Made by a program: the position numbers and the translations under genes. Below the pieces are notes generated by a model that saw only the letters and a list, made by a program, of their open reading frames with translations, was not told the origin of the DNA and made no database searches. From assembly GCA_030824295.1 (NCBI GenBank), contig JAVBYA010000074.1:1-13038 (forward strand): 13,038 bases of DNA, written 5' to 3'. Shown here in pieces: positions 6,753 through 12,737 of this stretch; position 1 is the first letter of the stretch, and the number at the start of each line of letters is the position of its first letter. The stretch is from Bacteroidota bacterium. Its GTDB lineage: Bacteria; Bacteroidota; Ignavibacteria; UBA10030; UBA8401.

Positions 6753-7234
6753 GGAAGCTGTTTCACCATCCAGATGTTGCAGGCGAAGTGACCCGAGTTG
6801 CCGAGTGCCGCAGGCAGATACGCGAAGCCGTTGCGGAGGTACATGCTGACCGCTTTATTGAGTTCGGGGAACGATTCCAGATACATCTGTGTATAACCGA
6901 GTTCGGCTGCAGAGGAAATGCTTCGCTGCATGAGGGCGTTGCCGATCCCTTTGCTTCGGTACTCTGCCGCTACGTAGAATTTCACAAGTTCGACACATCC
7001 GTCGGGGAGTCCGTTGGTGGGATAGATACCGCAGCCGCCGATGATCACGCCGTCATCCAGCGCGACCCAGTATACGCTCTTCGGTGTGCGGAAGAGTTCG
7101 TAGAGGCGGTCCGTGGTCGGATCGGTATAGACCGTCCCCGGCATATCGATGCGGTGCTCGCGGAAGATCTTGCGGATGACCTCGGCGATCTCAGCGTTGT
7201 CCTGCGGTTCGATATGGCGGTAGGTGATGGACAT
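6749..7234 (-). CDS. GNAT-family N-acetyltransferase
   Basis: The 161-residue product matches the GNAT fold across its length. The acetyl-CoA-binding motif A is visible at residues 82-100: ELVKFYVAAEYRSKGIGNALM, with the R..G.G pattern at R93, G96 and G98. It is followed by the helix SISSAAELGYTQMYLE and motif B MYLRNGF at 131-137. The class transfers acetyl groups from acetyl-CoA to amines on small molecules or proteins; the acceptor is not evident. It lies 36 bp downstream of the flavoprotein gene on the same strand and overlaps the membrane LuxR gene by 4 bp. Confidence 0.9.
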   Translation of the reverse strand: MSITYRHIEPQDNAEIAEVIRKIFREHRIDMPGTVYTDPTTDRLYELFRTPKSVYWVALDDGVIIGGCGIYPTNGLPDGCVELVKFYVAAEYRSKGIGNALMQRSISSAAELGYTQMYLESFPELNKAVSMYLRNGFAYLPAALGNSGHFACNIWMVKQLP

Positions 7235-7270
7235 GGCGGACGATCTTGATCGCTTTGATGAATGAGATAC

Positions 7271-7747
7271 TTATCGCGGACGAACACCATAGCGTTCCAT
7301 CGCCTGATCGATCTGTCCCTGCTCGGTGGTCGATTCCGGGAAGAAGCGGTAGCTGGGAGCGATGATGGGCTGGGCGGCGGTGACCGACACGGCGATCACC
7401 GCGCGGAGAAGGTCCGAGAAGCGGCTGCCGAACCGTTCGGAGAAGAGCGCATGGAGAGCGGCGAATTCCGCATCGTGCTGCTCCACGATCCGCGCGGTGC
7501 CGGTGAACTTGTATCCTTTCTGCACGAACACCTCGACCATGCTGACGCAGACATTCGGATTCTGCCGGATGTTTCTCACCGTGACCGGCGATGCGATGTG
7601 GGCGATCAAGAGCCGGTCATCGCCGTGACGGAAGAACATCTCCTTCGGTGAGACATTCGGTACACCCGACGCATCCGCCGTGGCAAGCCAGCAGAGGACG
7701 CACGACTGCATGTTTTTTTCCATTTCGTCCGTCAACACGCTGCCCAT
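7271..7747 (-). CDS. Pyridoxamine 5'-phosphate oxidase-like FMN-binding protein
   Basis: The 158-residue product has the split-barrel layout of the pyridoxamine-5'-phosphate-oxidase-like family. CVLCWLATADASGVPNVSPKEM (residues 16-37) is the first strand pair that contributes to FMN binding. LLIAHIASPVTVRNIRQNPNVCVSM (47-70) and YKFTGTARIVE (79-89) are also typical. Such proteins bind FMN, F420 or haem and reduce or oxidise small substrates; this one is not the biosynthetic PdxH, which is longer and has a different C-terminus. I prefer the ATG at 7745-7747, as MGSVLTDEM is the usual opening; a GTG two codons upstream (7751-7753) is an alternative. It starts within 15 bases of the stop of the MORN-type gene, so the two are cotranscribed. 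Confidence 0.85.
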   Translation of the reverse strand: MGSVLTDEMEKNMQSCVLCWLATADASGVPNVSPKEMFFRHGDDRLLIAHIASPVTVRNIRQNPNVCVSMVEVFVQKGYKFTGTARIVEQHDAEFAALHALFSERFGSRFSDLLRAVIAVSVTAAQPIIAPSYRFFPESTTEQGQIDQAMERYGVRPR

Positions 7748-7760
7748 ACTCACGGCCCCG

Positions 7761-8228
7761 TTATTTCCGTTTCTTCTTCACACTCACGGTCCGTTTGGAG
7801 AGTCTCGGTTTATGCCGCTCCGCTTTCCAGGGATCGTGCTTCGTCTTCTTTGTGTACGACACTGAGTTCAGCAGCTTTCCCTTCGGATCGTAGATCTTCC
7901 ACGTGCCGCTCTTCTCATCCTTCGTGAAGCGGCCCGCATCGAACAACTTTCCGTTCAGATGGTACCGTTTCCACGGCCCGTGCTTCACACCTTTCAGGAA
8001 TGTTCCGGTCTGCCACAGCTTTCCGTTCTCGCGGTACCACTTCCAGGTACCGTTCATCAGTCCGGCAGCGTACCGTCCCGTCGCGCGGAGCTGTCCGTTG
8101 CGGAGGAAATATTTCCAGACACCGGTTCGTTTTCCGCTGGCCATCCGGCCGGTGAGAGAGGGGGAACCGTTGGAGTAGAGCTCTTTGACCGTTCCATTCA
8201 GGATCTTTTTGGAGGCGCGTGTTTTCAT
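7761..8228 (-). CDS. MORN-type repeat protein (YwqK-like)
   Basis: From the ATG at 8226-8228 the product has 155 residues built from about five repeats of 23 residues with the pattern G.W..Y..NG.L...G.F..G...G: for example GVWKYFLRNGQLRATGRYAAG, GTWKWYRENGKLWQTGTF and GPWKRYHLNGKLFDAGRF. This is the MORN-repeat variant of the YwqK family (COG2849), whose members are often labelled antitoxins in databases although the role is poorly known. There is no signal peptide, and the C-terminal tail is very basic (SKRTVSVKKKRK), which suggests contact with nucleic acid or acidic surfaces. A second ATG at 8238-8240 is an alternative start; neither has a clear ribosome-binding site. A perfect AGGAGG lies 21 bases before the outer ATG, too far to serve it. 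It heads the minus-strand unit with the flavoprotein gene. Confidence 0.78.
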   Translation of the reverse strand: MKTRASKKILNGTVKELYSNGSPSLTGRMASGKRTGVWKYFLRNGQLRATGRYAAGLMNGTWKWYRENGKLWQTGTFLKGVKHGPWKRYHLNGKLFDAGRFTKDEKSGTWKIYDPKGKLLNSVSYTKKTKHDPWKAERHKPRLSKRTVSVKKKRK

Positions 8229-8253
8229 ATCGGGAAACATAAGGAAAAACCGA

Positions 8254-8331
8254 ATGAAAATCCTCCTTCTGCTCCTGAGAAACTGCTCACAATGCGTTGT
8301 TGCACTTTGGCTCAAAATGTCCGTTGTTTGA
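8254..8331 (+). CDS. Possible 25-residue hydrophobic small protein
   Basis: ATG at 8254 is preceded by AAGGA with 8 bases between and opens a 25-codon frame beginning MKILLLLLRNCSQ and ending TGA at 8331. The start resembles a signal or membrane peptide. It lies in the divergent region upstream of the GlxA-like gene. It could be a small membrane peptide, a leader ORF or a remnant of a lost secreted protein gene; chance is also possible for so short a frame. Confidence 0.25.
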   Translation: MKILLLLLRNCSQCVVALWLKMSVV

Positions 8332-8370
8332 CTGTACGCCGTTCCGCCCTTCACGTATCTTAGGAGAGTT

Positions 8371-9321
8371 ATGACAATGCGAACATCACCACAGCGCCCG
8401 ATCACAATCTACTTCCTCGTCCTGCCGCACATCCACATCATGGACCTGGCGGGACCGGACCAGGTCTTTCTGGAAGCAGCCGGGTACGGTGCGGAGATCG
8501 CGGTGCGGTACTGTTCGACCGTTGCGCGGCTGCAGACGTCGGCGCTTCTTCCGTTCGGTCCGTTGAAGCATTATTCCTCAACGAAACCATCCGCCGGAGA
8601 TATCATCCTTGTGCCCGGTGCGGAGTTGTCGTATCTGCTCTCAGCGGAATTCAAAAAGGATAAAGAGGTGCTATCATGGCTTCGGCGCGCTCATGCACAA
8701 GGGGTAACGGTCGGCAGTATTTGCAGCGGTGCGTTCGTTCTGGGGGAAGCAGGGTTGCTCACAGGTAAACGCTGCACGACGCATTGGAAGCGAACCGGTG
8801 AGCTGCAGAAGCGGTATCCGGAAGCGCTGGTGCAGGAGAACATCCTCTACACGTATCAGGACCGGATCTACACCAGCGCCGGGATCGCTTCCGGCATCGA
8901 CATGGCACTTGCCATCGTCGAGCAATTGGCCGGCGCTCGGCTCGCGCACACCGTGGCACGCGAGATGGTCATCTACACACGCCGGAACGGGGAGCAGCAC
9001 CAGCAGAGCGAGTTCATGCTGCACCGGAACCATCTCCACTCCGGCATCCATGCGGTGCAGGACCGGCTGGCAGCGCATCTGGACGAACGTGCATCGCTGT
9101 TCGACCTTGCCGAGACCGCGTGCATGAGCGCCCGGAACATGACGCGCATCTTCAAGAAAGAGACCGGCGTGACGGTGAACGGATACATCACCATCCTCCG
9201 CCGGGAGAGGATCCGTCAGCTCCTGAAGAATCCCGACCTCACCCGCCGTCAGATCGCGCGGCAGGTGGGACTGAAAAGTGAACGGCAGGTCAACCGTCTG
9301 CTGTCCGACACCGCAGCATGA
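8371..9321 (+). CDS. GlxA-like regulator: DJ-1/PfpI domain plus AraC-type DNA-binding domain
   Basis: The 316-residue protein has an N-terminal DJ-1/PfpI (class I glutamine amidotransferase-like) domain at about 10-185. It shows the nucleophile-elbow-like GSICSGAFVLGEAGLLTGKRCTTHW with Cys118 and His138, and TSAGIASGIDMALAIVE. From about 225 there is an AraC-type domain, with the first helix-turn-helix as SLFDLAETACMSARNMTRIFKKETG. The second unit is cut short: it ends RQIARQVGLKSERQVNRLLSDTAA and lacks the usual F..FKK..G..P..YR tail. This gives the GlxA layout of transcription factors that sense small molecules through the DJ-1 domain. ATG 8371 has AGGAGA just upstream. The DinB gene starts 26 bp after its stop, so the two probably form an operon, and it may control its own unit. 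Confidence 0.88.
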   Translation: MTMRTSPQRPITIYFLVLPHIHIMDLAGPDQVFLEAAGYGAEIAVRYCSTVARLQTSALLPFGPLKHYSSTKPSAGDIILVPGAELSYLLSAEFKKDKEVLSWLRRAHAQGVTVGSICSGAFVLGEAGLLTGKRCTTHWKRTGELQKRYPEALVQENILYTYQDRIYTSAGIASGIDMALAIVEQLAGARLAHTVAREMVIYTRRNGEQHQQSEFMLHRNHLHSGIHAVQDRLAAHLDERASLFDLAETACMSARNMTRIFKKETGVTVNGYITILRRERIRQLLKNPDLTRRQIARQVGLKSERQVNRLLSDTAA

Positions 9322-9347
9322 TGCATATTTATTGAAAGGAAGGAACG

Positions 9348-9872
9348 ATGTTACGATCACAGATCGCACCGATGCCGGAGTACTTCGACCGGTACATCCT
9401 GATGGCGGATGATGCGGACCATATCACCGCCCTGACGAACGGACTGACGGAGATGGAACAATTCCCGACGGGCATGTTCCAATCGCTCGGCACGAAGGTC
9501 TATGCGCCCGGGAAATGGACCATCAAACAGATCCTGCAGCATCTCATCGACACGGAGCGGATCTTCACGTATCGCGCTCTCGTCTTTGCCCGCGGTGAGG
9601 CAGGCACAGTGCTGCCGTTCGACGAGGATGTCTATGCCGCGAACTCTTTTGCCGAGGAGCGTCCTTTGCAGGAGCTTATCGCAGAAATGGTCACACTTCG
9701 CCGTTCGACCATCGATCTCTTCCGTTCCTTCAATGACGAAGCGCTCCGCCGTACCGGAACCGGTTTCCGCGGTCCATACTCCGTCCTTTCCGTCGCATTC
9801 ATCCTTGCCGGCCATCCGCGCTGGCATCAGCGGATCATCCGCGAACGGTACCTCCCTCTGCTCGATCCATGA
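9348..9872 (+). CDS. DinB-family protein
   Basis: The 174-residue product matches the DinB superfamily of four-helix-bundle proteins, which bind a divalent metal through three histidines and often act as thiol-dependent transferases or hydrolases. Visible elements are KWTIKQILQHLIDTERIFTYR (residues 57-76, His65) and AFILAGHPRWHQRIIRERYL (150-169, His156 and His160), the typical first and last metal-binding segments. The start ATG at 9348 is preceded by AAGGAA at good spacing. It follows the GlxA-like regulator by 26 bp on the same strand and is probably cotranscribed with it and perhaps regulated by it. The substrate is unknown. Confidence 0.87.
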   Translation: MLRSQIAPMPEYFDRYILMADDADHITALTNGLTEMEQFPTGMFQSLGTKVYAPGKWTIKQILQHLIDTERIFTYRALVFARGEAGTVLPFDEDVYAANSFAEERPLQELIAEMVTLRRSTIDLFRSFNDEALRRTGTGFRGPYSVLSVAFILAGHPRWHQRIIRERYLPLLDP

Positions 9873-9984
9873 TCCGCCGCTGAACTCACACACACGCAAT
9901 GAAGAGCGGCCGATCCCGCATCTCTCAGTGAACCTGTCCCGGCAGGATCACCGAAAAAATCGGAACGGCCGTTACAGGAGAACT

Positions 9985-10023
9985 ATGTATTCACGTATCA
10001 CCACCAACGAAAGGAAACTATAA
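9985..10023 (+). CDS. 12-codon leader ORF before the lipoprotein gene
   Basis: ATG at 9985 has an excellent ribosome-binding site (ACAGGAG, 6 bases upstream) and encodes MYSRITTNERKL followed by TAA. The TAA overlaps the ATG of the lipoprotein gene as TAATG. The downstream gene's own AAAGGA lies inside this mini-ORF, so ribosomes finishing it could restart on the lipoprotein ORF. It could be a coupling leader peptide; a chance frame is not excluded. Confidence 0.35.
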   Translation: MYSRITTNERKL

Positions 10024-10610
10024 TGAGAATTGCGATCCTGTTCCTGGCTCTGTCGTTCGCCTCCTGCACATCCCTGCTGCAGCGCACGGAGGAAGCTCCC
10101 GCTGCTCCCGCGAAGAAACGGACGATCATCCCCTCCGCCACATCATCCGAAAACGATTTTGATTTTCTGGTCGGGAAGTGGAAGGTACAGAACCGGATGC
10201 TGAAGTCCCGGATCACCAACAGCAATGAGTGGATCGAATTCGATTCCGATCTCCATATGAGCAAAGCACTGCTCGGCCGGAGCAATGTAGAGCACTACTA
10301 TTCCACCTGGAACGGGAAGCCGTTCGAGGGGATGGCGATCCGGCTGTATGACCGCGATACGCGGCTCTGGTCCGTCTATTGGGTGGACAGCAACGGCGGA
10401 GGGATGGACGGGACGCCGGTGACCGGTTCGTTCGAGAATGGTGTGGGAAAGTTGTATGCGGACGATGTGTTCGAGGGGCGCCCGATCGTCATCCTCTATC
10501 AATGGGATGCAACGGACCCGGAGCATCCGGTCTGGTCCCAGGCTGTTTCCACGGACGATGGGGCGACCTGGGAGTGGAATTGGTATATGAGGCTGACGAA
10601 GCTTTACTAA
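10023..10610 (+). CDS. DUF1579-like lipoprotein
   Basis: The 195-residue product has a short lipoprotein signal with the cysteine at 15 (LALSFASC, a relaxed lipobox as common in Bacteroidota), then an Ala/Pro-rich linker, and from residue 44 a DUF1579/lipocalin-like domain. The domain opens with DFDFLVGKWKVQNR, continues with EGMAIRLYDRDTRLWSVYWVD and closes with STDDGATWEWNWYMRLTK. Proteins of this family are assumed to be small ligand-binding barrels; the ligand is unknown. AAAGGA precedes the ATG, and a 12-codon ORF with a strong ribosome-binding site overlaps it as TAATG. The last 13 codons lie in a 110-bp element repeated behind the next gene (see repeat entries). Family call moderately confident. 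Confidence 0.75.
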   Translation: MRIAILFLALSFASCTSLLQRTEEAPAAPAKKRTIIPSATSSENDFDFLVGKWKVQNRMLKSRITNSNEWIEFDSDLHMSKALLGRSNVEHYYSTWNGKPFEGMAIRLYDRDTRLWSVYWVDSNGGGMDGTPVTGSFENGVGKLYADDVFEGRPIVILYQWDATDPEHPVWSQAVSTDDGATWEWNWYMRLTKLY

Positions 10611-10680
10611 TGTAAAAAAAAGTTGTCAAGGTTAACCTTGACAAGGGTGAGCGGGTGACCGTTTCGGTTGACCATATCGG
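10571..10680. repeat. 110-bp direct repeat, copy A
   Basis: Copy A aligns without gaps to 11556-11665; I count 87 identical bases in 110. It starts inside the last codons of the lipoprotein gene and runs into the leader of the aldo/keto reductase gene. Conserved blocks include GGCTGAC.AAG, TGTAAAAAA, GTTGTCAAGGTTAAC, TTGACAA, TTCGGTTGACC and TATCGG. After 29 unrelated bases TATATTC is again shared at the same spacing. Similarity ends sharply before 10571. Confidence 0.85.
10612..10644 (-). terminator. Palindrome with A-run, terminator-like on the minus strand
   Basis: A perfect 22-bp palindrome (10623-10644, arms TTGTCAAGGTT / AACCTTGACAA) is followed on the minus strand by a run of eight T after one C. 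That is the form of an intrinsic terminator, but on the strand opposite to the surrounding genes. On the plus strand no T-run follows the hairpin. Confidence 0.5.
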
Positions 10681-10685
10681 TCCGA

Positions 10686-10712
10686 ATACCATTATACACA
10701 CCATAATGGTAT
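10686..10712. promoter_or_regulatory. Inverted repeat over the aldo/keto reductase start region
   Basis: Perfect 10-bp arms ATACCATTAT / ATAATGGTAT are separated by 7 bases. It covers the possible start ATG at 10706 and lies just before the preferred ATG at 10721. TTGACC (10668-10673) with ATTATA 17 bases later could be the promoter, in which case the repeat would be an operator; alternatively it forms a hairpin in the leader. Confidence 0.4.
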
Positions 10713-10720
10713 ATTCTTCC

Positions 10721-11551
10721 ATGATATACCGAACCATCCCTTCCTCCGGTGAAGCGATCCCCGTTATCGGACTCGGCACCTGGAAACGTTTCGATGTCGG
10801 TCCGGATGAGTCCGCACGCGCTCCTTTGCGGAACGTTCTCACTGCTTTGAATGCGTACCCCAACGCAATGATCGATTCTTCCCCTATGTATGGACGATCA
10901 GAATCCGTCATCGGAGATCTGACTTCGGGAATGGGAACCGATGCGAAGTTCTTCTATGCGACAAAGGTCTGGACGACCGGGGAGAAGGAAGGGGTGAGGC
11001 AGATGGAGGAATCCTTTGTGAAGATGCGCCGCACAACGATGGACCTGATGCAGATCCATAACCTTGTCGATTGGCGGACACACCTGAAGACACTGCGGCG
11101 TTGGAAAGAGGAGGGGAGGATTCGCTATATCGGCATCACACATTATCAGAATTCTGCGCACGAGGAGCTGGAGCGGATCACCCGCTCCGAGCAATTGGAT
11201 TTCGTGCAATGCAATTATTCACTGCGGGAACGGAATGCGGAGCAGCGTCTCCTGCCTGCCGCCTTAGACCGCGGCGTTGCTATGATCGTCAACGAACCGT
11301 TCGAGAAAGGGGCGCTGTTCTCCGCCGTCCGCGGAACACCCGTTCCGCCCTGGGCCGTTGAACTGGGTATCACGACGTGGAGCGCCTTCTTTCTTCAGTA
11401 CATCATTGCCCACCCGGCGGTCACATGCGTCATTCCTGCTACGGCGGACGAACGTCACATGACAGAGAATATAGCGGCTATGATCATGCCGAGCGATCAA
11501 GAAGGATTCAAATTCAAAGCGATCCAATTCATGCGAACACAACTGCTGTAA
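10721..11551 (+). CDS. Aldo/keto reductase
   Basis: From the ATG at 10721 the product has 276 residues and covers the aldo/keto reductase barrel. MIYRTIPSSGEAIPVIGLGTW is the usual opening of the family, which is why I prefer this start over the in-frame ATG at 10706 or GTG at 10655; no clear ribosome-binding site decides it. The catalytic tetrad is visible: Asp52 and Tyr57 in IDSSPMYGRSE, Lys82 in ATKVW and His113 in LMQIHNL. RWKEEGRIRYIGITHY and AVTCVIPATADERHMTENI (cofactor-binding end) also fit. It reduces carbonyl compounds with NADPH, substrate unknown. The gene is bracketed by the two 110-bp repeats: copy A ends 40 bp before its start and copy B begins 5 bases after its stop. Confidence 0.9.
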   Translation: MIYRTIPSSGEAIPVIGLGTWKRFDVGPDESARAPLRNVLTALNAYPNAMIDSSPMYGRSESVIGDLTSGMGTDAKFFYATKVWTTGEKEGVRQMEESFVKMRRTTMDLMQIHNLVDWRTHLKTLRRWKEEGRIRYIGITHYQNSAHEELERITRSEQLDFVQCNYSLRERNAEQRLLPAALDRGVAMIVNEPFEKGALFSAVRGTPVPPWAVELGITTWSAFFLQYIIAHPAVTCVIPATADERHMTENIAAMIMPSDQEGFKFKAIQFMRTQLL

Positions 11552-11555
11552 TAGA

Positions 11556-11665
11556 GGACTGGTATTGGTGCTTGGGGCTGACAAAGTTTGACGATTGTAA
11601 AAAATCGTTGTCAAGGTTAACGTTGACAACGATTGGTGGGCGACCAATTCGGTTGACCGTATCGG
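11556..11665. repeat. 110-bp direct repeat, copy B
   Basis: Copy B is the ungapped counterpart of 10571-10680, shifted by exactly 985 bp. It begins 5 bases after the aldo/keto reductase stop. In the frame that corresponds to the lipoprotein end it reads DWYWCLGLTKF, against EWNWYMRLTKL in copy A, so it seems to carry a fossil of the same coding end without the rest of the gene. Confidence 0.85.
11597..11634 (-). terminator. Long inverted repeat with A-run, terminator-like on the minus strand
   Basis: Arms of 12 bp (AATCGTTGTCAA at 11603-11614, TTGACAACGATT at 11623-11634) enclose an 8-base centre. On the minus strand the hairpin runs into a T-stretch, as in an intrinsic terminator, again opposite to the flanking genes. 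On the plus strand GATTGG follows, with no T-run. Confidence 0.5.
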
Positions 11666-11767
11666 CTGAGATTGTCATTTACGAACGCTCGTAGTATATT
11701 CATATATATGCACCGCGCTTCGTTGGGCCCTCACTAATTTAAATACTCTCACGCATCCGAAGAACCT

Positions 11768-12712
11768 TTGAAAACACTCATCATCCTACTGCTTCTCGCA
11801 TTACACATCACCACAGCACAAACCAGTTCCAAATATGTCGCCGTTACCATGGACGATCTCCCGCTCAGCATTGCGGCGAGGGTGGACAATGCAGAACTGG
11901 ACCGGGTGACGACGCTGCTGCTGAAGCAGATCGCCGAAGCACGGACGCCGGTGACCGCATTCGTGAATGAGAATAAGCTGGAGGTGAACGGCAAGCGTGA
12001 CCCGCAGCGGGTGGCGACATTGAAGCGGTGGCTCGATGCCGGCATCGCGCTCGGGAACCATACCTATGCGCACAAGAGTCAGAACCGCGTACCGGTGCCG
12101 GAGGCGAAGGAGGATATCGTGAAAGGGATGAGGAGCATTCATGAACTGTATGCGGCACGCGGCGAACGCCCGCGATGGTTCCGGCATCCGTATCTGCAGA
12201 CCGGGCGGGACAGTCTGACGCGCGCAACGCTCACGGCGTTCCTCGATTCGCTCGGGTACGGTATTGCGCCGGTCACGCTGGACAATGCGGATTGGCTCTT
12301 CGCGTCCGCCTATGACAAAGCGGTCGCTGCGAACGATTCCGCCGGCATGCACGCTGTTGCCGCCGAGTATCTTCCGTACATAATGGCGAAAGCGCGCTAC
12401 TATGCGTGGATGTCCGATACCTTATACAAGCGGCAGATACCGCAGATCCTGCTGCTGCATGCCAACCGGCTGAACGGGGATCACTATGCCGCGCTTTGTG
12501 CGGAATTCCGCAAGGATGGGTATGCGTTCATCACACTGGATGAAGCGATGAAGGATGAGGTGTACCGGCAATACGATACCTTCTTCGGCGGAGGCGGCAT
12601 ATCATGGCTGGAGCGGTGGGCCAAGACGAGAGGTGTGACCAGGGAGTTCTTTGCGAAAGAGGTCCCCGTGCCGATGTCCATCAAAGAACGGGCAGGGATC
12701 TACGAAGAGTAG
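11768..12712 (+). CDS. Secreted polysaccharide deacetylase (NodB-like, CE4)
   Basis: The 314-residue product starts at a TTG (11768-11770): the frame has no ATG in front of the signal peptide KTLIILLLLALHITTAQ, and an in-frame ATG at 11708 is stopped by TAA. The NodB homology motifs are in order: TMDD with Asp29/Asp30 (motif 1), GNHTYAH with His98 and His102 as metal ligands (motif 2), RWFRHPYL with Arg139 (motif 3), DNADW (residues 172-176) and ILLLHANRL with His231 as the catalytic acid (motif 5). The family removes acetyl groups from chitin-like sugars, peptidoglycan or related polymers; the signal peptide puts it outside the cytoplasm. It lies 100 bp behind repeat copy B. Family call firm, substrate open. 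Confidence 0.9.
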   Translation: MKTLIILLLLALHITTAQTSSKYVAVTMDDLPLSIAARVDNAELDRVTTLLLKQIAEARTPVTAFVNENKLEVNGKRDPQRVATLKRWLDAGIALGNHTYAHKSQNRVPVPEAKEDIVKGMRSIHELYAARGERPRWFRHPYLQTGRDSLTRATLTAFLDSLGYGIAPVTLDNADWLFASAYDKAVAANDSAGMHAVAAEYLPYIMAKARYYAWMSDTLYKRQIPQILLLHANRLNGDHYAALCAEFRKDGYAFITLDEAMKDEVYRQYDTFFGGGGISWLERWAKTRGVTREFFAKEVPVPMSIKERAGIYEE

Positions 12713-12715
12713 ATC
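12697..12715 (+). terminator. Hairpin over the deacetylase stop codon
   Basis: Perfect arms GATCTAC / GTAGATC with a 5-base loop span the TAG stop of the deacetylase gene. A TATTTT follows only after nine bases, so this is at best a weak terminator. It sits between two convergent genes only 25 bp apart. Confidence 0.25.
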
Positions 12716-12737
12716 GGACAAGGTATTTTGGAATCAC

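Noticed and set aside
7761..8405. MORN-type gene as antitoxin of a toxin-antitoxin pair
   Set aside because: The YwqK antitoxin label is common in databases, but no toxin-like small gene is next to it; the neighbour is a flavoprotein.
8674..9369. Minus-strand open frame opposite the GlxA-like gene
   Set aside because: It overlaps a clear two-domain plus-strand gene completely and shows no domain of its own.
9951..9973. Small hairpins (CCGA/TCGG and AACGGCCGTT) between the DinB and lipoprotein genes
   Set aside because: Arms of only 4-5 bp and no T-run after them; too weak to call as a terminator.
10571..11665. Integron cassette with attC sites
   Set aside because: The repeats have palindromes and gene-end positions, but no GTTRRRY or RYYYAAC core sites at their ends and no integrase gene in view.
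11708..11737. Nine-codon ORF MHRASLGPH before the deacetylase
   Set aside because: No ribosome-binding site, and it stops 30 bases before the TTG start; probably chance.
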